Assembly (NCBI GenBank): GCA_963851215.1
Contig: CAWKOG010000017.1
Span: 62,001-126,000, forward strand
Length of the DNA: 64,000 nucleotides
Origin: DATKFM01 sp963851215
GTDB lineage: Bacteria; Pseudomonadota; Alphaproteobacteria; Dongiales; Dongiaceae
Direction: 5' to 3'
Shown: in pieces, positions 47,949 to 56,809 of the stretch
How the letters are laid out: each line of letters starts with the position of its first letter
Numbering within the stretch: position 1 is the first letter of the stretch
Program-made: the position numbers and the translations under genes
The notes under the pieces: model-generated
Told to the model about the DNA's origin: nothing
Databases searched by the model: none
The model's input: the letters and a program-made list of their open reading frames with translations, nothing else

Positions 47949-48908
47949 TCAAGTCCCAGGCCGGGCCGCGGACTGCCCGAACGGCGGATGTATTTCGACG
48001 ACGCCGGCCGGGTCTTCATGGACGATCACCTCCGCGCCGGGGAAAGCCGTCATGACCGCCACCTCCACCGCATCCGCCGCCTCGTGCGCCACGCGCAAGG
48101 TCAATTCCGGATCCATCACCAGATGCATCTGCACGAAAATCGACTGGCCGGCGGCGCGGGTGCGCAGGTCATGTACCGACTTCACCCGCGGATTGGCCAA
48201 GGCGATGGCGCGGATCCTCGCCCGCATCTCGTCCGGCAGTTCGTGATCCATCAGCATGTCCAGCGCACCTCGGAAAATCCTCCAGGCCGTGAACATGATG
48301 TAGGCAGCGATGCCGATGGCGAACAGGGGGTCTGCGGCATTCCATCCCCACCACACCGCCAGCAGCAGCGCCACGATCACGCTGACATTGACGAAGAGGT
48401 CGCCGACATAATGCAGGGAATCGGCGCGCACGGCGAAGGAGCCGGTGCGGCGGATCACCTGGCGCTGATAAAGCACGAGCACCAGCGTGGTCGCGATGGA
48501 AAAGACCATCACGGCGATGCCGATCTCGCCATGCTCCACCCTGACCGGGCTGACCAGCCGGCCGATCGCCTGGAAGGCAACGAAGGCGGCCGATCCCGCG
48601 ATGAAGGCGGCCTGGCCCAGCGCCGCCAGCGGTTCGGCCTTGCCATGGCCGAAGCGGTGCTCGCGGTCCGCCGGTATCAGCGAGTGGGTGATGGCAAAGA
48701 GGTTGACCAGCGACGCGCCGGCATCCAGCAGCGAATCCAGCATGCTGGACAGCAACGCCACCGATCCCGTCAGCAGATAGGCGGCGACCTTGACCCCGAT
48801 CAGCAGCAGCGCGGCGCCGACCGAGGCATAGCTGGCCAGCCGCATCATCCGCGCCCGCTCCGGCTGGGCCAGCGTGCCGTCGCCCAAGATGCCGTGCGCC
48901 TGCTGCAT
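47949..48908 (-). CDS. Cation diffusion facilitator transporter (FieF-like)
   Basis: The 319-residue protein matches the CDF family, which exports Zn2+, Fe2+ or Mn2+ in exchange for protons. It has six membrane segments, the metal site SMLDSLLDAGASLVN in helix 2, HRFGHGKAEPLAAL, and HYVGDLFVNVSVI in helix 5. The C-terminal cytoplasmic domain VHDLRTRAAGQSIFVQMHLVMDPELTLRVAHEAADAVE has conserved His and Asp. The start MQQAHGILGDG lies 11 bp downstream of pdxH, so co-transcription is likely. Confidence 0.9.
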   Translation of the reverse strand: MQQAHGILGDGTLAQPERARMMRLASYASVGAALLLIGVKVAAYLLTGSVALLSSMLDSLLDAGASLVNLFAITHSLIPADREHRFGHGKAEPLAALGQAAFIAGSAAFVAFQAIGRLVSPVRVEHGEIGIAVMVFSIATTLVLVLYQRQVIRRTGSFAVRADSLHYVGDLFVNVSVIVALLLAVWWGWNAADPLFAIGIAAYIMFTAWRIFRGALDMLMDHELPDEMRARIRAIALANPRVKSVHDLRTRAAGQSIFVQMHLVMDPELTLRVAHEAADAVEVAVMTAFPGAEVIVHEDPAGVVEIHPPFGQSAARPGT

Positions 48909-48919
48909 CGCCGCGCTCC

Positions 48920-49501
48920 CTAGGGATACAGCCGCTCGGTGCGCCAGCCGTTCCCCTCGCGATGATAGACCAGCCGGTCATGGAGGCGGAACGGCTTTTC
49001 CTCCCAGAACTCGATGCGGCCCGGCAGCACCCGGAAGCCCGACCAGTGGTCCGGCCGCGGCACGGCGCCGAGGCCGAACTTGGCGGTGAATTGGGCGATA
49101 CGCTTCTCCAGCTCGAACCGCCCACCCAGCGGCCGCGATTGCTGCGAGGCCCAAGCGCCGATCTGGCTTGAGCGGTGGCGCGAGGCGAAATAGGCGTCGG
49201 CCTCCGCCGCGGTCACCTGCTCCACCTCGCCCTCGATGCGGATCTGCTTCTTGAGGGATTTCCAGTAGAGGCAGAGCGCCGCTTTCGGCAGCGCCTGGAG
49301 CTGCGTGCCCTTGCGGCTCTCATAGTTGGTGTAGAAGACGAAGCCCCGCTCGTCCCGCCCCTTCAGCAAGACCATGCGCAGCGAGGGCATGCCGTCGGCG
49401 CCGACCGTGGCCAGGGCCATGGCGTTCGGGTCGTTCAGCTCCTTGGCCTCCGCCTGCCGGAACCAGTCGTCGAAATGGTCGAAGGGATCGGTCTCGCTCA
49501 T
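48920..49501 (-). CDS. pdxH: Pyridoxamine 5'-phosphate oxidase
   Basis: The 193-residue FMN enzyme makes pyridoxal phosphate. Marks are NAMALATVGADGMPSLRMVLLKGRDERGFVFYTNYESRKGTQL, RIEGEVEQV, YFASRHRSSQIGAWASQQS, and the C-terminal RIEFWEEKPFRLHDRLVYHREGNGWRTERLYP. The length and ends are typical. It precedes the CDF gene by 11 bp. Confidence 0.95.
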   Translation of the reverse strand: MSETDPFDHFDDWFRQAEAKELNDPNAMALATVGADGMPSLRMVLLKGRDERGFVFYTNYESRKGTQLQALPKAALCLYWKSLKKQIRIEGEVEQVTAAEADAYFASRHRSSQIGAWASQQSRPLGGRFELEKRIAQFTAKFGLGAVPRPDHWSGFRVLPGRIEFWEEKPFRLHDRLVYHREGNGWRTERLYP

Positions 49502-49608
49502 GCCTGCCGCCGGGTTTGTTGCCGCAAACCCAGATACAGACTATCGGGCTGGGCTTGGCAAGTCCCGCCGGGCAGCCTTGCGAATCGCTTCGCGCCCGCA
49601 GGCCGTTC

Positions 49609-50229
49609 CTAGCGCGGCTCGTCCGCCAGCGCCCGCTGCACCGCCGGCCGGTCGGCCATCAGCAGCATATGGGCATGCACCTTGGCGAAGCGCGCGGAAT
49701 CCACGCCGTCGGCCTTCAGCCAGCGGGTCAGGGTAAAGAGGTAGGGATCGCAGACCGTGAAGTTCTCGCCCATCACCCAGGGGCCCTTGAACATCTCGTT
49801 CTCGATCAGGCCGAAGCATTCGCCGACCGATTGCGGCACCTTCTGCTGCATGGCCTTGATGGCGGCGGGATCGTCGGCCCAGCGATAGCCGCGCATGCGG
49901 TGGGCATGGGCCACATGCACGGTGGAGCAGAGATAGCTGTTGAAGGACTGCACCTGGGCAAAGGCAAAGTCATCATCCAGCGGCGCCAGGTTCGCCTTCG
50001 GATAGGTCTGTGCGACATAGGCGAGGATCGCCGGCGTCTCCGTCAGGATGCCCCGGTCGGTGACCAGCGCCGGCACGCGGCCTTTCGGATTCACCTTCAG
50101 ATAATCAGGCGAGCGCTGCTGCGTGCTGGCGAAATCGACCTTCACCGGCTCGTACTGGGCGCCCGCCTCCTCCAGGGTGATGCGCGACGCCAGCGCACAG
50201 GTGCCCGGCGCGAAATAGAACTTCAACAT
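49609..50229 (-). CDS. Glutathione S-transferase family protein
   Basis: The 206-residue protein has the thioredoxin-like N-domain with the catalytic-Cys region APGTCALASRITLEEAG, KVNPKGRVPALV, and DRGILTETPAILAYVA, followed by the helical C-domain and VMGENFTVCDPYLFTLTRWL. This is the bacterial beta-like group, which conjugates glutathione to electrophiles. ATG 50229 is chosen because GGAG lies just upstream; the open frame goes further but is unlike the family. Confidence 0.9.
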   Translation of the reverse strand: MLKFYFAPGTCALASRITLEEAGAQYEPVKVDFASTQQRSPDYLKVNPKGRVPALVTDRGILTETPAILAYVAQTYPKANLAPLDDDFAFAQVQSFNSYLCSTVHVAHAHRMRGYRWADDPAAIKAMQQKVPQSVGECFGLIENEMFKGPWVMGENFTVCDPYLFTLTRWLKADGVDSARFAKVHAHMLLMADRPAVQRALADEPR

Positions 50230-50983
50230 GGGTGCTCTCCTCTTCGCTGACCATTGGATGGCATCCGCGCGGCGGCCGGTCAACTCGCGCGAGTGTTGCC
50301 GTTTGCGGTGACAATTTCCCGCATATTTTTCATGCTCAAGTTTCTGATGCAGCAAACGGATTCCACGAAATGCGCGATTCCGGGGGACCCTGATTTTCGG
50401 GAACGATGCCATACAAGGGAATTCCCGCTCGGCGCGCGGCGATCGTCGGAGAGTATACAATCACACAAACCCATCCGCGCTCGCCGCAGGCGCGGATAGC
50501 CGATGACCGATACACAATGTCCAACATCGAGGCGCAGCAAGACTCAGATTTGCGCGTCAATGTCAGATATAGGTGCGTCTTCCTAAAGTTCAAGGGATTT
50601 CACGCGGAGGCGCGGAGACGCGGAGGTGAATTTTCTGGATTTCGATTTTCAGATTTTGAAGTACCCCCAATTGTCATCCCCGCGAAAGCTTGGCTAGGAC
50701 GCCAGGAGAAGCAGAGCCAACGTCATAGATTGACCCCTCGCCCCATGCAGTGGGGAGAGGCGGGTGAGGGGTGTCACGACGGCGATGTAACCAGAAGACT
50801 TGCCCGGAGCCAGAGCTAACGGCGCGACCCCTCACCCTAACGGTCTCCCCGCTTTCGCGGGGAAGAGCAATTTGGTGCTGCCGAAACCGAGTGTCGGAGA
50901 CTGGATGGACATTTCACTGCGCCAGCGAACGCTCGCTGTAAGCTCTAAGCGCTTCTCCAACAGCTTGTATCCGAGTCTCAGCA
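50230..50983. other. Long intergenic region made of dispersed repeats
   Basis: About 750 bases between the transferase and the HAD gene carry no convincing gene. They include a Lys/Arg-type dispersed motif near 50600-50630 (TTCACGCGGAGGCGCGGAGA), the inverted repeat pair at 50732-50868, and low-complexity C/G-rich runs. Short frames here lack ribosome sites and domains. Confidence 0.6.
50732..50868. repeat. Third copy of the inverted C/G-rich repeat family
   Basis: Two hairpin-like copies occur at 50732-50772 (ACCCCTCGCCCC...GGGTGAGGGGT) and 50826-50867 (ACCCCTCACCCTAACGG...). They share the CCCCTCACCC core with the elements at 15619-15834 and 20670-20764. Confidence 0.65.
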
Positions 50984-51689
50984 ATGCCCATCCCCCACCC
51001 TCTCCGCCATCGGCTTCGATGCCGACGACACCCTCTGGCAGAACGAGCAGTTCTACCGGCTGACGGAGCGGCGGTTGACGGAGTTGCTGGCGGAGCATGC
51101 CGAGCCCGGCGATATCTCGCGGCGGCTGCTGGAGGCGGAGAAGCGGAACCTGGCGTTCTATGGCTTCGGCATCAAGGGCTTCACGCTGTCGATGATCGAG
51201 ACGGCCATCGAGGTCACCGAAGGGCGCGTGCCGGCCGCGGTCATCCAGGAGATCCTGGCGTCGGGCCGCGAGCTGCTGCGCCATCCCGTGGAGACGCTGC
51301 CCCATGTGCGGGAGACGCTGGAGCAGCTCGCGGGCAAGTACCGGATCATCCTCATCACCAAGGGCGACCTGTTCGACCAGGAGCGGAAGCTGGCGCAGTC
51401 CGGCCTGGGCGAGCTGTTCGATGCCGTGGAGATCGTCAGCGACAAGAATGCGTCGACATATCAGCGGGTGTTCAGCCGCCACGGCGATGGGCCGGGGCGC
51501 AGCATGATGGTGGGCAATTCGCTGAAGTCAGACGTGGTGCCGGCGATCGAGGCGGGAAGCTGGGGCGTCTATGTGCCCCACGATCTCACCTGGTCGCTGG
51601 AGCATGTCGACGAGCCCGCGGATGCCCCGCGCTTCCGGCGGCTGGCGCATCTGGGGGAGCTGACGCGGCTGATTGCGGAGATCGGGTGA
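50984..51689 (+). CDS. HAD-superfamily hydrolase (one frame break)
   Basis: The HAD phosphatase is intact apart from one extra C in the run at 50992-50996. Removing it joins the start MPIP to TLSAIGFDADDTLWQNEQFY, which holds motif I DxDxT. Motif II (ILITKGD), motif III Lys region (DKNASTYQRVF) and motif IV (MMVGNSLKSDVVPAIEAG) follow. The cap lies between about residues 25 and 110. The enzyme hydrolyses a phosphomonoester of unknown identity. The stop is 7 bp from the end of the convergent cyclase gene. Confidence 0.85.
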
Positions 51690-51696
51690 ACGCGGA

Positions 51697-54600
51697 TCAG
51701 GATGAGCTGCCGGCCGCCAGCTTCTTCGTCACCGGCAACGCCGCCGCGTCCTCTGAGCGGGTGTGCCAAGCGACGGCGCCCTGCGCCTTCGAGAGCAGTT
51801 CGGCCTGAACGACCAGCCCGGCGATCTCCACCGACATTGCCGAAATCCGCCAGGCTGCCGAGGCATTTCGCCTTGAGCCGAAGCAAGGGGGCCTCAAAGA
51901 ACCTTTCCCCCAGACTGGCCGCAAGATCCAGGCCGCGCTTCACATTTTCCAGGGCGCGCTCGGGGTTGCCGACAGCGAGGTACCTCTCCGCAAGGATACT
52001 GTAGAAGAAACTCTGCTCCACCATTTCATTGGCATTGCGGAACCGGTTCATGGAGGCTTCCATCACCTCGAGACCGCTGCTGTCGCCATCGAGCGCACTG
52101 GTCCAACCGAGGAAGAATTTTGCCTGGTGGTACCACATCGGAAAGCCCTTTTCCTCCGCAAGCCGCGTCAGCTCGCTGCAGGTTTTCCGCGTCTGCTCGA
52201 CGTCACCTTGCATATAAAGCAGATAGAGCGTATTGCCGAGAGCGGCGGCAAGCACACTGGCGCGGCGGCGGCGAGCGAGCTCGATGGCGACCGCGCATAG
52301 CCTGTTGGCTTCTTCGGTGTTGCCCAGGATATGCACCGTGAGGCCCAGATACACCAATGCAAGACCTTCATGGGCCTCGGCTCCCTCGTTGCCGCGGCTT
52401 AGCAATGCCAGAGCCTCTTCCAAGTGGGCACGCGCCTCGCTGAACTGGCCCGTCGCAAAACTGCACATTCCCGCGCTGACCATGCCAATTGCCGATGCCC
52501 GCTCATTACCATGCCGGACTCCGTAGTCGATCAGCTCCTTGGCAACCGCGCTCGCCGCAGGGAAATCCGCCGAATTGTACTTGAGGATGGACAGGGAGAT
52601 CCGGGATTCGATCAAGGCATTCGCGTCGTGAAGCATTTCCGCCAGACTGGCGGCATCCGCCAGCGCCTGATGGGCGCCTAGCTCCGCCGGGCCATAGTGG
52701 GAATTTATCACCGCCGCGCGCGCGATCTGGCAACGCATCCGGATCGATCGCGCTTCCGTAACGGCGCCTGCCGAGTCCAGGCATTGCAGGCAGCGATCGA
52801 GCCGCGTCATCGCCTCGATCGTGGAACCCATCTCCTTTGCGGAGATTCCCGCCTGCAACCAAAGCGCCGCGGCATCGAGCCAGCGGCCGGATACCGTCAG
52901 GTGCTGCGCGAGCATCTCAGGACTGGTGTTTCTCAGTTCCGGATAATCCTGCTCATAGACCCGCGCCAGCGCGGAATGGAGATTGACGGCATCGCGCCGC
53001 AGCAGGCTGTTGTACGCCGCCTCGCGGATCAGCGCATGCCTGAACTCGAACTTCGTGGCCACCGATGTGCTGCAGAGTCGCACCAACCCGGATTTGATCA
53101 GCGTCCCCAGGTCGCGCTCCAGATCCTCCTTTGGCCGCGGCGCCAGCTTTGCCAGCACATCGATCTCGAATTCGCGTCCCACGACAGATGCAATCTGGGC
53201 AAGCTCCTTGGAGTTCCCCAGACCATCGAGCCGGGCGAGCAGCGTTCCCTGCAGCGTGTCGGGAATCGGCAGGTGCATGTCCCGGGCATGATGGCCGTCA
53301 GGCCGCGGCGAGGGACCGATCCAATGCAGTCCGCCGGTTTCCGAAACCGTCCGGGCCAGCTCCTCGATATATAGCGGGATGCCGTCGGACCGCTCCACGA
53401 CATGGGCAAGCATGGATTTGGTGACAACCGCCGCTTCGACGATGTTGTTTGCCAGCTTGACGGCCTGCACCGTGCTCAGCCGGTCAAGGGACAGGTTGGT
53501 CACCAGCGGCGACGCATTGCCGAAATCCTTGTCCTGCCGGCAGGTCGCGAGCACCAGCACTTGCGTGCCGGCGGCGCGCTCGATCAGCGAGGTGAGAACC
53601 TCTTCCGACGAAGGGTCGATCCAATGGATGTCCTCGAGGACAATGATCCTTGCGGTATCGTTCCTCAACCCCACGATATGGTCGGTTATCGCCGCGCGCA
53701 GCGCATCGAGCTTGTGAGTCGGGTTCGCGTCATCCTGTGCAGCGAGGTCGCCACCCCCCTGGGCGACGAGCGACAGCACAAACGGGCGCAGCCAGGCGCT
53801 CTCGGGAAACGACCGGTCAAAGTAATCCCCGACCTTCCGGCGCCGCTCCTCGGCCGAATCGTTCGGCAGGAGCTGGGCCGCGCGGCGCATGTAGTTTATC
53901 CAGGGATGAAGCGGCTCGCTGCCGTGCTCCTCCAGGCATTGAAAGACGAGCGGCGGTTCCTGCAGTGCGCACCTTTCAATGAACTCGAACACCAGCCGCG
54001 ACTTGCCGATCCCAGCCTCGCCGGTGATCAGCACAGTCTGGCCGGATCCTTGCTTGGCGAGGCTCCAGCGCTCTTCCAGCGCATCAAGGGCGCGGTTCCT
54101 GCCGACAAAGGGCGCCAGCGGCTCCCGGCGCTCCTCGAAACGAAACTCGACCGGCCGCGGACTGCCGACCTGCCAGACATGACTTGCTTCGGCGAAGCCC
54201 TTCAGCACCTGGGCGCCAAGGTCGAGAAACTCGAAGCCGCGACGGGCCAAGTGATAGGACGTGGCGTCGATGCATACCTGGTCCGGCGGGGCCAACGATT
54301 GTATGCGCGTCGCCAGATGGACCGGCGCGCCGACCGCAAACGTGTTCGAGGAATTGTTCTGCCTGATGATCGTACTGAAGACTACAAGGCCCGTCGCAAT
54401 GCCAATGCGCACGTGAACCCGGGTTCCCGTGGGGAATGTCTGGCGGGAGAGCGAACTCGATGACGGCCCGCCCGCAGGCGATGGCTTCATGGGCATTGCG
54501 GCCGTGGGTTCGCGGCGACCCGAAATAGGCAGTGAACCCATCGCCCGTATGATGGGCGAATATGCCACGGTGTCTCTCGACGACAGCCTTGCAGGTTTCA

Positions 54601-54713
54601 AAGAAGATGGTCATGAGGACCTCGAAGTCCTCAGGATCCATCGAATCCACAAAGTGCGTGGAATTTACAATGTCGCAGCTGAGAATTGTGAGCTGACGTC
54701 TCTCGGCAGGCAT
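51697..54713 (-). CDS. Class III cyclase / AAA ATPase / TPR signalling protein (two frame breaks)
   Basis: A protein of about 1005 residues after repair. The N-terminus MPAERRQLTILSCDIVNST is a class III adenylate/guanylate cyclase domain with the metal Asp in SCDIVNST and the second Asp region HHTGDGFTAYFGSP. One extra base near 54440 moves it to TGTRVHVRIGIATG. An AAA-like ATPase follows with Walker A (ITGEAGIGKSRLV) and Walker B (IIVLEDIHWID). The C-terminal half is TPR-like. A second extra base near 51845 shifts the end to MSVEIAGLVVQAELLSKAQ...KKLAAGSSS. The domain order is that of MalT-like sensor cyclases. cAMP made here could feed the CRP site at 549-564, but that is inference. Confidence 0.8.
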
Positions 54714-54919
54714 TTCGGGGCCGGACTCGTCATTGGAGTTGCGCGCTTCATTCTATCATCGTGAATTTTCAGTGTCACCCGATAAGAACACCGCAGGGGT
54801 GTGAATTCCCACGCACTGGCCATGATGCACGGGTCTACCGCCGGGCGGAAAGCCCGGGTTGAACTTTCGGCGGACCGCGCCATGATCTAGGCGCCCGGAC
54901 CGGATGCAAGGCTCGCCGG

Positions 54920-55336
54920 ATGGGATCGAGCGGAGGCTTTGACGCGAACATGGCATGCGTGCACAGCGACCTGGTCGAGGTCCGTTGGACCCGCAAGAAG
55001 GGACGTGGCGTTTTCGCGCGCCAGAGTATCGGCAAAGGTACCGTGATCGAACGGGCGCCAGTCATTCTGGTGCCCACGAAGGAGGTCTTTGACACTTCGG
55101 CGGAACCGAAGCTTGCCGACTACGTCTTCGACTGGGGAAAGGACACTGTCGCGGTGGTGCTGGGATATGGCTCCCTCTACAATCACAGCTATCAGCCGAA
55201 CGCCGAGTATTACGACAGCGGCCGCCTCACGCAGGTCTTCACCGCCCTTCGCGACATCCGGAAGGGCGAGGAGATCACGGTAAACTACAATGGTTGGCCG
55301 GAGGGCCGTGTGCGGGTCGGCTTCCGGGTCGCTTAA
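54920..55336 (+). CDS. Small SET-domain protein (putative protein-lysine methyltransferase)
   Basis: The 138-residue protein is little more than a SET domain. It has KKGRGVFARQSIGKGTVIERAP at the N-terminus (AdoMet-binding GxG), the NHSYQPN motif at about residues 88-94, and the closing GEEITVNYNGW with a catalytic Tyr candidate at about 123. ATG 54920 or ATG 54950 may be the start. The DNA-binding or substrate region seen in eukaryotic SET proteins is absent. It is divergent from the cyclase gene and convergent, 39 bp apart, with a JmjC-like gene. Confidence 0.8.
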   Translation: MGSSGGFDANMACVHSDLVEVRWTRKKGRGVFARQSIGKGTVIERAPVILVPTKEVFDTSAEPKLADYVFDWGKDTVAVVLGYGSLYNHSYQPNAEYYDSGRLTQVFTALRDIRKGEEITVNYNGWPEGRVRVGFRVA

Positions 55337-55375
55337 CGCCGATCCGGCCATGCCGCGCGGTGACGGATGCGTCAA

Positions 55376-56599
55376 TTATTGCGGAGCGAAATCTGCCTGA
55401 AGAGATTGCGACGGCATCTGCAGTTTCTGAACCGCGTGGTTGGAAATGCGACCAGGGCGATGCGTCGCGCGGCTTAAAGCAGGCCAAGGTGCGCGAATGG
55501 CATCGGCGACGCGACGAAATCTGGGATCCGACCAGAGCAAGCGAAGATGCTCGCCCGAGCAGGCCGTAATGAAGGACTCGGCCGACTGTTCGACATAGTC
55601 GTAACCCCATTGCCGACGTTCGCTCGGCTCAGCGTCTCGCAAACGCAGGAGGGCATCGCTCACGGATTGTGCGATCTCCGCCAGCAACTCATCGCGCTCG
55701 CCGGTTGAGTCCCGCTTCGACCAAAGCGGCCCTCTGACAATCCAATGCCCCAAAAGTCTCAGGCAATTCGGAAGCGCGATGAAGAAGCCGCCAACGCCGA
55801 TATAGCGCTCCAGCGTCACGACCTTGTGGGTCAGGTGCGCCGGCAGGAAAAACGTCTCGCCGGAATTGACGATGCACCAGCGTGCACTGCGCAAGGAGAG
55901 CCAGGTTTCCATGTCGAAGCGGGCTTTGCGGGATACAGGCACGCGCTCCACATCCTGCAGGCCATGCTTCGCGCCCTCGTAAGTGTCCCAGGCCAACCAC
56001 AGTTTCCGGCCGGTGAAGCAGAAGTTGCTGCTGTCCGGATCATCCGAGTGGGAGTTGGTCACATGGCCGCGCGTGCTGATGACGAAGCTGAACATTTCCC
56101 GCTCCCTCGCGCCGACGCTGGAGTGAGGCAGGAGGTTGAAGCGGCTAAGCACCTCGGGCGCGATCACATCCTCCATCATCGTTCCCCTGATGTGCAGATC
56201 GGTCACGCCGAACCGGGTGCGGTCTGCCCGCCATTTTGAGGCGATCTGGTCAAGCGTCAGGTCGCGTCGGACACCGGTGGGGCCGGTGTAGATCCGGTGT
56301 TTCTGGCGGCTCCGCCGCTTCGCAAGCCAATTGACGAGCGCGTGGCCCGCCTCCGCCGGCGGAAGGCGGTTCAGCCGGCTTCGCAACGGAACGGGGAATC
56401 CTGTCACGAGGATAGGCTCGCCGGCGAGCATCTGGCCGAAGAGCGCCGCCCTGGAGTAGGGGGTGGGCGCAACAAAGCGCTTTAGCATCCGTGGGAAATG
56501 GCGGCGCGGAATTAGAACTGTCGGATCGAACCGGCCCGCGTCCTCGAGGGCAGCCCAAAGCTGTTCAGGCGGTGTAACAGATTGCAACACGCTACGCAT
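55376..56599 (-). CDS. JmjC-like (cupin) Fe(II)/2-oxoglutarate oxygenase
   Basis: The 407-residue protein has a JmjC/cupin-like arrangement of iron ligands: His184 and Asp186 in VTNSHSDDPDSSNFCFTGRKLWLAWD, then ETFFLPAHLTHKVVTLE with His255/His258, a family-like C-terminal strand with YIGVGGFFIAL. The N-terminal 120 residues (TPYSRAALFGQMLAGEPILVTGFPVP) fit the family. Such enzymes hydroxylate or demethylate proteins or small molecules. No signal peptide is seen. The 3' end lies 39 bp from the SET gene. Substrate is unknown. Confidence 0.65.
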   Translation of the reverse strand: MRSVLQSVTPPEQLWAALEDAGRFDPTVLIPRRHFPRMLKRFVAPTPYSRAALFGQMLAGEPILVTGFPVPLRSRLNRLPPAEAGHALVNWLAKRRSRQKHRIYTGPTGVRRDLTLDQIASKWRADRTRFGVTDLHIRGTMMEDVIAPEVLSRFNLLPHSSVGAREREMFSFVISTRGHVTNSHSDDPDSSNFCFTGRKLWLAWDTYEGAKHGLQDVERVPVSRKARFDMETWLSLRSARWCIVNSGETFFLPAHLTHKVVTLERYIGVGGFFIALPNCLRLLGHWIVRGPLWSKRDSTGERDELLAEIAQSVSDALLRLRDAEPSERRQWGYDYVEQSAESFITACSGEHLRLLWSDPRFRRVADAIRAPWPALSRATHRPGRISNHAVQKLQMPSQSLQADFAPQ

Positions 56600-56715
56600 C
56601 TCCGTGCAGCGGCGGCCTCAATACTGCCCAGGTCCATAGTCCCATTGCAAATCCTGCCGGCGCCGGGATATGCCGGTGAGCCGCGCGATCCACCGGGAAA
56701 ATTTCCCTCAACTCT

Positions 56716-56743
56716 TTGATTGTACCACAGATGGTGCTATTCT
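56716..56743 (+). promoter_or_regulatory. Candidate promoter of the secreted metalloprotease gene
   Basis: TTGATT (56716-56721), a 16-base spacer and TATTCT (56738-56743) lie about 66 bp before the start at 56810. The spacer contains the palindrome ACCA-CAGA-TGGT. Neither box is perfect, so this is a candidate only. Confidence 0.35.
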
Positions 56744-56809
56744 TCGCCACTACTAAGTAGTCCTTGCCTTTTCTTGACCAAAGGCACGATTGCCCGCAGA
56801 GGACGCAAG

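Noticed and set aside
53402..54463. A 353-residue plus-strand frame over the cyclase gene
   Set aside because: It is antisense to the well-conserved ATPase part of the cyclase protein and has no ribosome site or domain.
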